This document shows positions 24,001 to 34,215 of a stretch of 64,000 nucleotides of DNA, piece after piece. The stretch comes from Centrapalus pauciflorus. Lineage: Eukaryota; Streptophyta; Magnoliopsida; Asterales; Asteraceae. The first letter of the stretch is position 1. Each line of letters begins with the position of its first letter. The notes under the pieces are model-generated. The model was not told where the DNA came from. It was given only the letters and a program-made list of their open reading frames with translations, and made no database searches. Location of the stretch: the NCBI GenBank assembly GCA_020465985.1, contig JAANYP010002864.1, forward strand, positions 186,001-250,000, given 5' to 3'. Both the position numbers and the translations under genes were made by a program.

Positions 24001-26614
24001 TATTTGATATTTAATAATTTTCTTATTATTATAATTAACTAATGTAATAATTTTTTAATATGTTGTCTATTATTATTATTATTTTATTATTATTAATTCG
24101 TGTAATAATTTATATTATTTATTTATTAAAAGGATTTAGTTAAAATAACTTTTGTATATATAAATTTGTATATTAATAAGTTTTATTGTTGTTGTTGTTA
24201 TTATTATTACGATTAAATTCAAATATACATTCAAATGTGTGTGTATATGTGTGTGTCTATATATACTTTTAAAATTTTATATTATTTTATATTACCTTTT
24301 ATTTTCAAAAAATTTTAGTTATTTATATATTTAATTTATTTATCCTTTTCAATATTACATTTCCTTCGTATAGATACTTATTATCTTTAATTTATTAATT
24401 TTGTTTAGTCAATACATTTTGATTTATTTTAGCAAATATATATATAATGTTTTAATGAAATTATATGTTAATTGTTAAACAAAAAGTATTTTATGTATAT
24501 AAAATACATATATTTAAATGTATATACACTAAACGCAATATATAAACTTAACATATTATATGCGTAAATTAATATAAATTGTTAATTTTTGTTATAATTT
24601 TGTATGTAGTTCTTGTTATGGTTAATAGATTAATACTTTGAACATTTGTAATTTATCGGTACATTAACTTAAGAAATAAACAAATTAGAATAGAGAACAC
24701 GTTAAATTATATATTTCCTTAATTTAAAATTTCATTGAACATATAATGTTGATATAAATATAAAATATTTAACTTAAAATGCATAAGTTAGGATAAATAT
24801 GATTAAGTTTATAAGTATTTATATGAAGTAACATATAGTAGAGACAAAACATAAATAAACTAAATGTACAAATAGTTATAAATTTTATTAATGAATACAT
24901 TTAAAAATATAAATATATAAACAGTCCAATATATATTTAATATTAATATGTAAGAATAATTATAATAGTATTAATAACAAAATTTAACAAATTAAATTTA
25001 GTAATATATAAGTTATTATCTAATACTACTTTTTAGTCATGTAAATGCTTAAACTATAATCAAGTAATAGTAATAATACTAGTAATAATAATATCAAATT
25101 AATAAAAAATAATAAAACATATTAAATACTTTATTACTTCACTTAAATTTTAGTAATAATAATAAGACTATATTAAGTAAATAATAAAAGAATAAAAAAC
25201 ATTAATAAAGTGGACTAGAATAAAAATATTTAATTAGGGACTAAAACTGAAATAACACTAAATGGTAAAATTGTCACTTTTATAAAAATATTGAAGGAAG
25301 GGACCAAATGCGTAATAAAACACCAACCATAAGTATTGTAATTATAATTTTATCGTTAAAATGATGATATCCATAATTTTTGTATAAGCATAGGGACAAA
25401 ATTTGTAATTTACCCTAAATTATATTTGATGTACATTAAGTACATATATCTATTAAAATAACCTCAAATTAGAACTTTTATAACTTAAAATTTAATCTAT
25501 TAAAATTTGAATGTTTGAAAATTCAAACTTAAATTTATATTTCCATGTGTTGTTGTTATTATTATTATTATTATCATTATTATTATTATTATTATTATAG
25601 GTTTAAAGAATAAAATACAAAAATATTATTATAATTGTAATTAAAAAAATTTAAAATCAACTCATGCATTATTACGTGGTTAATAGGTTAGTTAATCCAT
25701 ATATCAATATAGTTATTGATTCACTCTTATTCATTTTATAATTCAGAGCATATGAGAAGTTTATAACAGCTCAAACCTACGGGTATGAATGTATGATACT
25801 ATGATCAGAATATTTGTATGCAAAACTAGAGGGTCAAGAACTATCTAAAAAGGGAAAGAAAACTCGTTCGAAAATTAATATACAGATATTGATCGATTTT
25901 AAAATGAAAATTGAAGTTATTGCTAAAAGAAATTTGAGTGATTGTTTGATATGTATATAAGGTTTGTTAATTAAATTAATACCTAGCTTGTTCTAATTAA
26001 ATTTGGGGTTAATTAATCTTAATTGTCACTTAGATTGAAACAAACTAATAGCAAATATTAGTTGTATTTGTATACTTCTACAAAAATGTATGTTTCTACG
26101 ATCTGCTCCCTACACACATAATGCAAACGGCGATCAATTTTCGAATATTTATATAAAAAGATTGTACCTTCTCTCTTCGTAAATGTTCGTTGGCATCTAA
26201 ACATTGTACGGATAACAAATATTCCTTAGTTATTCTTTGTATTTTTCGCCATTGATCTCCCACAGGAAGCCACACAACAGAATATTTATGGTGGTCTGCT
26301 ATTCCAACGATGGCGGATATCGATCTGCTAGAGATCGATATGTCGTGTGTGTGAAAGAATTCCTTGGCGACTTGGGGTGATGAAATGACTATGGTTGTTT
26401 TGCTCCCGAGCTTAAGCAACATTAAAGGACCATAACGTTTAGCGAGCGTAGCAAGAGAGTGATGTGGTTTGTCACCGAGTTTTAAAAGGTCTCCGATAAT
26501 CGGAAAAGGATATGGTCCAGGAGGCAACCGCGAGTTGCGGTGTCTGGAGATGGTGAGGGCATATTTGAATGCAAAAAGGAAGAAAACGAGTGAAAAAATG
26601 GTTGGATAATCCAT
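14418..26614 (-). CDS. Cytochrome P450, CYP76-like (3 exons, 501 aa)
   Basis: A haem-thiolate monooxygenase expected to be anchored in the ER membrane and to work with NADPH-P450 reductase. Exons 26614-26168, 15767-15318 and 15026-14418 are all phase 0 and join to 149+150+202 residues, the normal P450 length, with no stop or frameshift. Visible features are an N-terminal hydrophobic anchor (residues ~4-20), the proline-rich hinge LPPGPYPFPIIG (30-41), the C-helix WRK (122-124), the I-helix AGTDTT (304-309), ETFR as ExxR (362-365), PERF (417-420), and the haem loop FGAGRRICPG (437-446) with Cys444. Sequence style (YSVVWLP; ELIPFGAGRRICPGL; DMEEKFG) resembles CYP76 enzymes, which often act on monoterpenols or diterpenes; the substrate is not readable here. 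Another clan-71 family is possible but less likely. It is the only host gene seen. Confidence 0.92.
15027..15317 (-). other. P450 intron 2 (291 bp)
   Basis: Ordinary AT-rich plant intron with GTAAGT donor and GTTGTAG acceptor. It contains no element I recognise. Confidence 0.9.
15318..15767 (-). CDS. P450 exon 2
   Basis: 150 codons. The acceptor is TTTAG followed by GTACAAGAA (VQE). The exon runs through CINGKAMNVGEAAF, NILSNYIFSIDF and GGKPNLADFFPIL to MRHLFF, and ends at a consensus GTAAGT donor. An ATG-only reading would start at 15716 and miss 17 residues that the splice model recovers. Confidence 0.92.
16263..16520. repeat. Degenerate minisatellite, ~35-bp period
   Basis: The phrase GTTTAGTGGTTAAATGTGTA with an AAAATAT spacer recurs about six times with many substitutions. 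It lies inside P450 intron 1. Confidence 0.6.
17744..17809 (+). other. Possible captured first exon inside the CACTA-like element
   Basis: An ATG opens 22 codons (MGADRAV, a proline run, then ISRSHPLHQ) ending exactly at CAG/GTAAAG, a good donor. Upstream is a CT-rich, UTR-like stretch. It resembles the start of a host gene carried by the element, but the gene is not recognised. Confidence 0.3.
18310..18449 (+). other. Possible internal exon inside the CACTA-like element
   Basis: The segment is flanked by TTAACAG and CAG/GTAAAC and is open through DEKLNVLFLPDGSSSKS and LTWSQNNLYFQ. Another AG/GT-bounded piece ends at 19436/19437. No protein family recognised; this could be an untranslated exon of an element transcript. 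Confidence 0.3.
20862..22184. mobile_element. Mutator-like foldback element with ~330-bp inverted repeats
   Basis: 20862-21195 is inverted at about 21845-22184. Each arm is itself made of two related ~160-bp units (AATGACGTCAAATAGTTATG and AATGACATCAAATAGCTATG on the left). The flanks TTTAAATTA (20853-20861) and TTTAATTTA (22185-22193) match at 8 of 9 positions, fitting the 9-bp duplication of Mutator elements. The centre contains another inverted-repeat element. Confidence 0.85.
21217..21626. mobile_element. MITE nested in the foldback element
   Basis: The left end GGGAGAATTCATATATATC and inverted right end GGGAGAATTTCATATTTATC start an inverted repeat of ~120 bp. It contains spaced CATATATATC words on one side and GATATATATG on the other. 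No clear target duplication (TAGAA shared at most). Confidence 0.75.
22408..23005 (-). mobile_element. Helitron-like element (degenerate 3' end)
   Basis: The minus strand starts A/TCTATATATTATAATAAT and soon reads CCACGTGTC, as many plant Helitrons do. The far end has a hairpin (ATCCGTGT..ACACCGGAT, one bulge) a few bases before ATAG, one change from the CTRR consensus, and lacks the flanking T. About 600 bp, no coding. Confidence 0.5.
23057..23638. mobile_element. TIR MITE with AATGGTCCCT motifs
   Basis: Both ends carry GAGTAAATTATA(A/T)AAATGGTCCCT in inverted orientation, and the inverted similarity reaches ~200 bp inward (GCTTGCGAAATTGGTCCC against GGGACCATTTTTGCAAGC). The family resembles non-autonomous Mutator-like elements. 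No target duplication was found. Confidence 0.75.
23764..25415. mobile_element. Mutator-like TIR element (1.65 kb)
   Basis: The left end GGGTAAATTATAATTTTCGTCC matches the inverted right end GGGTAAATTACAAATTTTGTCC. The flanks TAAATTACA (23755-23763) and TAAATTATA (25416-25424) agree at 8 of 9 bases. The interior is extremely AT-rich and has no transposase. Related in terminal motif to the MITE at 23057. Confidence 0.8.
25552..25600. repeat. (ATT)n microsatellite
   Basis: About 48 bp of TTA/ATT repeats with one interruption, inside P450 intron 1. Confidence 0.9.
26168..26614 (-). CDS. P450 exon 1
   Basis: 149 codons from the ATG at 26614 (MDYPTIF) to RREK. The donor is GTACAA directly after AAG. 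The frame could run 23 codons further into the intron, but those residues do not fit a P450, whereas joining to exon 2 gives the expected VQELLEHV continuation. The ATG precedes a standard membrane anchor, which supports this start. Confidence 0.93.
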
Positions 26615-26680
26615 GTGGGAAAGAGAGAGAAAGGATGGGTTTTTACAATTTTGTAGTCATACACTCTTAATTGTGGTGAT

Positions 26681-26699
26681 CATTTATAGTCAACCAATC
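26681..26699 (-). promoter_or_regulatory. Putative P450 core promoter (TATA and CAAT-like)
   Basis: The minus strand reads GATTGGTTGACTATAAATG, ending 66 bp before the ATG at 26614. CTATAAAT is a good plant TATA box at a normal distance for a short 5' UTR, and ATTGG just upstream is an inverted CCAAT. Only ~90 bp separate this from the gypsy LTR fragment at 26779. Confidence 0.6.
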
Positions 26700-26778
26700 A
26701 TGTATTCATGTAACAGCTGGTAATACATCAAGATGCTACAATGCTACATAAATCACAAGTCAAGTGATACATAATAAT

Positions 26779-27385
26779 TGTAACACCCTGACTTTTAAAC
26801 TTATGTATTTGACTTGATAATGTAATTTTAATTACATTATTTGTATTGTAATTTCATTTAAGTAATGTAATTTATTTAATTAAGTTAATTATACGTTATG
26901 TATTAATTTTTAAGTTAATTATATGTTATGTTATAGTATAAAGTATCAAATTTAAGAGAGATGTAATAAAAACAAGTTTAGGGGATGACAAATTAACAAG
27001 TTTGTAAAATATATAAACCCAAAAAAAGGGTCATCTGCTCATTTCCAACCAAACTATTTCATTTCCTCTCAAAAAGAACCCACGGTTCCAACTCAAGAAT
27101 CATCAAGAACATCAATTGTGCAAATAAATTCAAGAATCAAGCAATAATCAAGCATCAAAGCCACAAATACTACAAAGACTCAAGGTAAATAATCAAGTTA
27201 AACTTGTTTTTGGGTTCAATTTGAAGCCACCGTTTCTGTGAGTTTTAAGAACCGATTTCAACTTCAAATCATCAAATTTCGTCAAAGTTTAGTGTTGTAA
27301 GTTTGAAATAAAACCCATGCATGTTTGAATTATGTGTTTAATCGATCACCTTAGCAATTTAAGACCTTAAATCCTATGTTGAAGT
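26779..27385 (+). repeat. Gypsy LTR fragment upstream of the P450
   Basis: It begins TGTAACACCCTGAC, the terminal style of the Tekay-like LTRs here, contains a TATA-like AAATATATAAACCC near 27008, and is cut at 27386 by the start of a copia LTR. No matching second part was found downstream. Confidence 0.65.
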
Positions 27386-27669
27386 TGTTGGAATCTATTT
27401 TAGTTGATGAAAATAATTACTTTAGGGGTTGTTTTGTAATTATCTCATAGATAGAACTTTTTGTATAAATAGTGTATAGTGTACTGTAAATGTACAAATC
27501 TGACATTTGACAATTACTTTTGCACGAAATTTCATAGCTAGAGCTACAGTGTACGCATCTTCTCATTCATTTTGTAATTCCCATTTTTGTGCAAGAAATC
27601 ATTCGGTTAGTGTTTCTGTGATCTTGATTGTTTGATATTATATTTGTGATTGATTAAACTGAATTCACA
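27386..27669 (+). repeat. Copia 5' LTR
   Basis: It begins TGTTGGAATC, contains a TATA box (TGTATAAATAG near 27460), and ends TTCACA. It is followed by TTGGGATCGAAG, only a partial match to the tRNA-iMet primer site, so the inner edge is approximate. Orientation agrees with the gag that follows. Confidence 0.65.
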
Positions 27670-27984
27670 ATTGGGATCGAAGATCTGGATTTAAAAGACG
27701 AACATATTGAATCTAATTTCAATCTGTAATTCAAAACACACAAAAAGATCTGTTGATTTTACGGCTTCTTGAAAAACGGTTTGTACTTGACTGTTCTTGT
27801 TAAAAAAAAAGTGAGTTTGATCTGAAAATAATCAAAGTGGTTTTATAAAAGTGTTTATGAGTGAAAAATACATCTTCGATTTCAATTTGGGGTCAATTCA
27901 TGCATTTTAATTGAAAATCTTGAAATCTAGACTTGAAATTTTTCAAAAATGATAAAACTCGAATTGAGTTGAACTTCAAGTCTT

Positions 27985-28605
27985 AATCGAGTTGGAAAGT
28001 TATTTTAATCGAGTTGGAAAGTTATTTTAATCGAGTTGAAAGTTGTTTTAATCGAGTTGGACCTTGATCCATTCGAGTTGGACATTATTCCAATCGAGTT
28101 GGAAGGTAGTTTTAATCGACTTAGAAATTAGATTCAATCGAGTTGAATTCAGTTAACATCGAGTTGAATTGAACATTAATTCGAGTTTGTTTAAACATTC
28201 ATTCAAGACTGTTTAAACATATTCGAGTTTGTTTAATCATAATCAAGTTGATTTTTAAACTCATTCGAGCTTGATTAACCAAAAGACAAGTGAAATTCAA
28301 GTTGATTCGAGTTTTAACACAAATAATTCGAGTTTAATCAAACACAAGTCAAGTCCATTCGAGGTGGTTGACTCTTTATTCGAGTTTTAGTGCCTTGTCA
28401 TTCGAGTTTCATTACTAATCATTTGTTTGATTCCTTTTAGATTCGAGTTTAATAAGCTTTGATTCGAGTTTCACTCTTAATCATTCAAGTTGATCCTTTC
28501 TTTGATCGAGTTGTATAACTCTTAATTCGAGTTGTATTATTCATCATTCGAGTTTAATCCCATACAAATCGAGTTTCACTCCTTTTCATTCGAGTTTAAT
28601 CAACT
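27985..28605 (+). repeat. TCGAGTT motif array in copia leader (21 perfect copies)
   Basis: Between LTR and gag, TCGAGTT(G/T) occurs 21 times by eye in ~620 bp at irregular 15-60 bp spacing, along with one-base variants (TCAAGTT, TCGAGCT, TCGACTT). It is not a strict tandem repeat. The array stops about 90 bp before the gag ATG. Confidence 0.85.
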
Positions 28606-28695
28606 TATTAAAAGTTTGATCAATTTTTCATATTCCTTCAAATTCAATCAAAATCCATTTAAAAGATCTTGGAAGATTCATTTTAATCAGTCAAT

Positions 28696-30345
28696 ATGTC
28701 AAAAGATGCACTAGCCATGGGATCAGAAAACAAACCTTCTATTCTCGACAGAGGTGAATACGTTCAATAGAGGGGAAGATTCCTAGAATTTATCAGTTTC
28801 CATTACTTATCTGAAGAAATGTTGAAATCCCTGAATGAGGGACTAACTGTTTTTCTAGAAACGATACCAGCTGTACCAACAGGCAACCTTCCTATCTCGG
28901 AAAGAACTGTAGAGGTCACAAATCTGATTGAAGCACAAAAACGAAGAATACTGGGAGACAAGACTGCCAGAATGCTCTTGCTGATTTCAATCCCGAATGA
29001 CATATATATCAGTCTAACCGATACAAAAACAGCCAAATCCATATGGGATGAGGTACGTAAACTGATGCGTGGTTCAGACAAAGCAGCAACAAACAGAGCC
29101 AGAAACAGTTTGATGACCTTTGAAAACTTTAGAGCGAGAGAAGGAGAATTGCTGGAAAGTACATATCTGAGGTTTGTCAATCTGGTGAGTGAAATGAAAA
29201 GGAATGGAGTGACAAAATCCAATCTGGATATAAATGTCACATTACTAAATGGGCTGAATCCTGAATGGGATAAATACACAATGATCATTCAGCAAACAAA
29301 AGAGATTGACGACATGGAATTCCATATGGTTTTTGAGAACCTTAACAACTACCAAGAAGTTGTTTTAAGGAAAATGCCAGGAAAGAAACAAGCAGAAAAG
29401 GCAACCGTTGATCCTCTAGCTCTCTTGGATGACAAGAAATATAAGTACAAGCTAAAGAAGGAAAAGCGGGTTGTGTTGAGCAGTAGTTCATCAGATTCAG
29501 ATTCAACTGATTCCTCAACTGATTCTGAGATTGAAGAGATGAAGAAACAGATGGCCTTGCTGACAAAGGCATTTCAGAAGAAGTTCTACCTCAAGCCGAC
29601 AAACAATAAGATGAGATACAAAACATGCTCGAGGAAGTATGAAAAGAAAGACAGATATGAAAAATCTAGAGAGAGCAGTGACAAGAAGGCTGAAAAATAC
29701 AAGAAAACTGATAAGCCTGCCAAGAAGGATGCTGATAAAAAATGCTATAACTGTGGCAAACCAGGCCACTTTGCTAGAGAATGCAGATTGCCAGTTGTCA
29801 AGAATTCTGAATATTACACTCGGAAGGCACTGCTGGCAAAACAAAAAGAGGCTGGGAAGGCATTGACGGCTGAAGATTACCACTGGCTCCAACTATCCGA
29901 AGATGCCGATATTCTATACGAAGATGCCCATATCTGTCTGAAATCTGAAGTATTCAATGATACTGAACTTAGTGAGTCTGCTATGTTAGCTAAGGATGAG
30001 GTTTGGGTAGGTCTGAAAGATGAGGAAACTGAAGAGCCAAAGGAGTCTGGTTCTGATAATGAACTGAAAGAGGAGATAGTGTTGATGGCAGCAGGAGAAG
30101 CGGGATGCAGTAAGGAACAGGAATATGATGAATCAGATACAGATGCCTCAGAAAATTTGGAAACACCAGAGGTACAATCTAATTCTGATTCAAATGATGA
30201 TAACTCCTGTATGCTTGAACAGAAACTGACTCAAATGGCTTACATGTTAAAAAGATTTGAAAAATCCTTAAAAGCTGAGAAGAAAAATGTCCGTTGGGAC
30301 ACCGTAATCCTCAAAGTCCTCTCTCCTCACCCTTTTTTCTACTAA
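28696..30345 (+). pseudogene. Copia Gag (UBN2-type, one CCHC knuckle), one premature stop
   Basis: The natural start is the ATG at 28696 (MSKDALAMG). A TAG at 28768-28770 interrupts the frame where a Trp is usual (YVQ-stop-RGRF), after which it is open for over 500 codons. It has the Gag domain (SIWDEVRKLM; LNGLNPEWDKY), a Ser/Asp-rich hinge, a Lys-rich segment and a zinc knuckle CYNCGKPGHFAREC, then an acidic C-terminal part typical of long SIRE-like Gags. Element sequence ends near 30300; the last ~15 codons (VLSPHPFFY) read into unrelated DNA. No PR, IN, RT or 3' LTR follow. Confidence 0.88.
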
Positions 30346-30586
30346 AATGCGTCTAGTGTACTTCTTATAAAGAAACAACGACGGTCTCATTCCGCTGGGT
30401 GTTGAGAAAGTAAAAGGCTGGGAATCCAGTCCATCGGTGCATTAGTTGCTTGGGTGCGTTGACGGGTTCTTCGTGACATCTACAAGTCATCATTCAATCA
30501 ATGTATGAGATAAACTTAATAATGTAACCTATAATTACATTTTTCCCATTTATGCTCACTATGCTTAGATGCACACACACACACAC

Positions 30587-30640
<54 letters not shown>

Positions 30641-31090
30641 TTTTTGCTCATTTATGCACATCTATATACCTTGTAATTTGTCATCATATTATGCAACTAA
30701 ATACGTACCTAATATTTCAATAAATTATAACACATATGCACATTTAGGCAACCAACTATATAAATCCAATTTTTTCATAGGATTTAATCATGGCAAACTA
30801 ACTAATATAGCATCTAAACATAAACTCATCCGACATTATCCAAGATTAGCATAAAAACATGCAATTCATCATACTTTGACTCTAAAAAGTCAAAATCTCT
30901 ATGAAAACTCCATGAATGACCGTGAAGCTCCATAATTCCTAATAACCCAAATAGTATGAAATAACCATGCATTTTGAAGAAAATGACACTAACCTTGATG
31001 ATTGATGACTAAAAGATGGCTAAAAGCTTGATTTATCCTCTACCTACTTCTTACCCAAAAACCTCTCAAATGAGTGAAAATACCCATAAT
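30346..31090. other. Unassigned DNA with AC/TA microsatellite
   Basis: Non-coding. A compound (CA)n-(TA)n-(CA)n repeat occupies about 30571-30640 and produces a spurious 100-codon ORF. The break from copia gag is at about 30300. Confidence 0.5.
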
Positions 31091-31441
31091 GAGATGAATT
31101 TAAGCCTAGATCTATGAAATGGATGATAGTAAGAGTGTTTTTAAGCTTAAAATTGCAATTTTTGGCACACAATTGGGATCAAGAGGGGCAGCCGCACAGC
31201 AACCGTAAGTGTGAAGAGTTCATCTAGGGTTTGTGGAAATGAAGATGAAGGCTGGATCTGTTTTTTAACCACGACGGGGCATAGGCCAGGCGTAGCCCTG
31301 CGCCCCCCCCCCCCTTGCGCCCAACTTATAAAAATTTACTTTTTCTACTGTTTTTGGTGCGTAGGGAAGCGTATCCCTCTGTTTTATGGTGAAAAATTTG
31401 GTCTAAAATTTTTGTGGAGGCTAAATTAATTGATTAAAACA
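31091..31441 (-). repeat. Left LTR-like remnant of the Athila-like element
   Basis: It shares only patchy similarity with 41500-41880, including GCGTAGGG..TCCCT words and CTGCGCC-rich stretches, and contains a 14-nt C-run at 31301. The adjoining purine-rich strand (GGGGAGGGTAGG, minus) fits a polypurine tract. The divergence is too high for the LTR pair of a young insertion. Confidence 0.45.
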
Positions 31442-31716
31442 TTTCTTATAACCTACCCTCCCCAACATAGACCATAGTTACGTCATCGTCACACACATAT
31501 GCTAGAACACTAAGAATGAGAGAGATTATAATTGGTAATTATTCCTTGCACAAAAATAAACTAAAATATCTCAAGCATTTTATTATTCAATTCAAACCAA
31601 ATACTTAAAATAACAGAAATAAAGTACTAAGTTCAATCACATCAGAAAAGGAAAATAAACAAATAAACCGCAATGTTTCACAATACTAAACTTATTCTCA
31701 CAAAAAATAACTTAAT

Positions 31717-32994
31717 TTAAAATGTCTTCGGAGGAACCATGATTTCTTCAAGCTTGTCCACTGCCAATTGGAGATTTGTGATCCAATCAGACTGTACCTC
31801 GAACAATTGGTCATTTTTATTCTGATCGGCTCGCAGTGTCTCGATGTCTTTAAGCAGAATATTGTTCGTGTTGACCAAGCCTCCCATGACGTCCCTCAGA
31901 ATTTCAATCTGGTTCGCTAGTAAATCCAAATTCGATGTTCTCTTTCGTGGTCTTTCAACTTCCTTGTCTACATCCATCTTAGCTTTCCCTTTATTGTTCG
32001 GTTTCTCCTCTGGGTATTCGGGCGCAACAAATGCGATAAGGGTAACTTTGGGGGACTTAGGGAATGGATTTGGAAACCTAATTCAGTCTTCTCAAACACT
32101 AACCCCATCATTGTAAGCCTAGTAAACCATATCTCATTTGGATTCAGATATTTAATGGGTAACTCTTCTGACACTGCTTTCTCTATAACAAATAACTCAG
32201 TCAACTAACTACAGTGTGGATAGTTCGTTCCTTGGCCTATAACATTACCCTCCCATAAATTTTGCATGACAATGTACCTTAAGGATATTGTTGAGAAGCC
32301 CATCATTAGTGCATGAACTAATAGGATTTATTGAGGTCTAACAGTAGTCGTGTCCTGGTGTCGTGGAAGCAAGTTAAAGATAAAAAATTTCCACATGACC
32401 TTAGCTAGTGGACACAAGTCTCCTCTATTGAAACTAACATAGGTCCTTGCATCATCTATAGTCATCCAAAACACCATGGCTATCATACCTACCCCGCTTA
32501 GCCCAACCATTAATCTTACGCACTCTACCCCCTAAATGTCTAGTGATGACCAGAACTCCCTAGGACGTGGTATTTTGGTGTCGATGAGAAACTCCTCACA
32601 TATTCCTAGAGACCGTCACTCTCTTATTTCCCACCATACCCACTAACTCAAAGTCATGCTCCTTATACTCATCTGCTCTACGCATAGTGGCGAACCAGTG
32701 TTGGATCAGACTGGTGTGGATAAAGGGTAATTACCGTTGAATAGCTTTTGCCCACCCCAACCTCTCAAAACATTCTAGTATCTCAAACCCCTCAAAGTCA
32801 GGCTCTTTCAGGGTTCTCTCAAGGTGAAAACGAGGTGGTTTACCATTATAAGTTTTGGGAGGAATCATTGGGAATTCCACATTGAGTGGGACCTCAATAC
32901 GGACAGTTTCAGTGTTAAGAGTTCTCATGCGCAGGGTACGGGTAAAACGGGTGTTTGAACTACGACTTCCGCTAGCTTGGAATTGGCTAGACAT
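31717..32994 (-). pseudogene. Env-position ORF of the Athila-like element, broken
   Basis: Pieces read from MSSQFQASGSRSSNTRF at 32994 through an IPPKTYNGKPPRFHLERTL segment, an acidic/aromatic middle (WMTIDDARTYVSFNRGD at 32328-32510), and a C-terminal part with a heptad-like stretch (LANQIEILRDVMGG; NNILLKDIETL) ending at 31717. Several stops and frameshifts intervene. The position between integrase and polypurine tract is where Athila/Calypso elements carry an env-like ORF; I see no clear signal peptide or transmembrane helix, so the function is unknown. Confidence 0.55.
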
Positions 32995-34215
32995 CTACAA
33001 TTAAAGTATGCAGAGAGTTGGTTATTTAATATAAATAAGGTTTCCTATATGAATAATGCATGATTGTTTAAAACCCCTTTTCTTATTAAATAATGCAATT
33101 CCTAATTCTCACCAACAGTGTGAGCCAATACTAAGCCTAATAATGCATGAACTTAATAACAGAAACTTTGAAATTAAATCAACCCTAACAACATAAACAA
33201 AACTTTTTAAATCTTAAAAATCTCATATTCGGAAAACTAAGATTTTTGCGTGAAAAGTTTTGTAATACTATATGCATGATAGTTTTTATGAATGCATGCA
33301 ATTATTTTTAACCCTTTTTTTGTCAAAAATTAATGAAACCCCCAAAAAGTTCACCCCATACATGCATGATAAAACCTTAAAAACTAGCATAGACTTCAAC
33401 TATGGGCGTTAGGAAGAGTATACCTAGGCGATTGCTGAGAAGATCTGTGGCAGATCTAAAGATTTGACGTGAAAAGGGCGTTATTTAAGAGGGTTTAAGG
33501 CTTGAGATCGAAAATCTCCTTTTCTCACCTTCGAATTTAGGGTTTATGACGATTTGAACGTAGGGTTCCTATTTATAAGCAATTTAAAAAGTCCAGCGCA
33601 GGGCAGGTGTAGCCCTGTGCCCCCATCTGCGCTCCAAGCTACCAGATTTTCAAAGTTAACTAATTAAACTATTCCACCTTTTCGTAGGGAATCACGATTT
33701 TACTTAGCACGTGCAACAAGTCGTTAAACCCCTCGGTATCCCGAGTGGACGAGTGTTGTCTCGTGAGGGTTTCCAGAAACATACACACAAAGTTATCTGG
33801 GTTGCCTCCCAGGAAACGCTAACTTTTACGTCTTTAGCCAGGCGTACTGCTCCTATACTAGCCTAATTACATGTGGGGTCTTCTAACCTAATAAGTTCAG
33901 AGACTAGCATATTATTGCCGGCCCACTATACATATATATTAAGTCTATGTCTATTTACTTTGAATGGTGTACCACCTTTTAGATCCTGAATTTCTACCGC
34001 ACCATGTGGGTAGACTTCAGTTACAACGTATGGACCTGTCCATTTACTTTTAATTTACCCGGAAACAGTCTAAGTCATGCATTAAAAGCCTTGGTTTTCT
34101 CTTTATAAATTTTAGCACTATCATAGGCTTCTCTACGAATCTCCTCCATCTTCGTTAATTGGAATTTCCCATCAACACCGGCATCATGCAAGTTAAAGTT
34201 AATATTTTTGATGGC

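Larger units (their letters stand above)
15768..26167 (-). other. P450 intron 1 (10.4 kb, filled with DNA transposons)
   Basis: Bounded on the minus strand by GTACAA and TTTAG. Inside, in plus coordinates, are a degenerate minisatellite (16263-16520), a CACTA-like element (17358-20784), a Mutator-like foldback with a nested MITE (20862-22184), a Helitron-like element (22408-23005), a TIR MITE (23057-23638), a second Mutator-like element (23764-25415), and an ATT microsatellite. No LTR retrotransposon was seen in it. Confidence 0.85.

Noticed and set aside
26096..26614. Independent truncated P450 pseudogene at 26 kb, separate from 14-15 kb
   Set aside because: Exon 1 ends at a usable donor and exon 2 begins at a matching acceptor in phase; the joined protein has the right length with no gap or overlap.
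28819..30345. Possible host CCHC zinc-finger gene
   Set aside because: Domain order, LTR and leader upstream, and copia-specific motifs show it is Gag; the real start is 28696.
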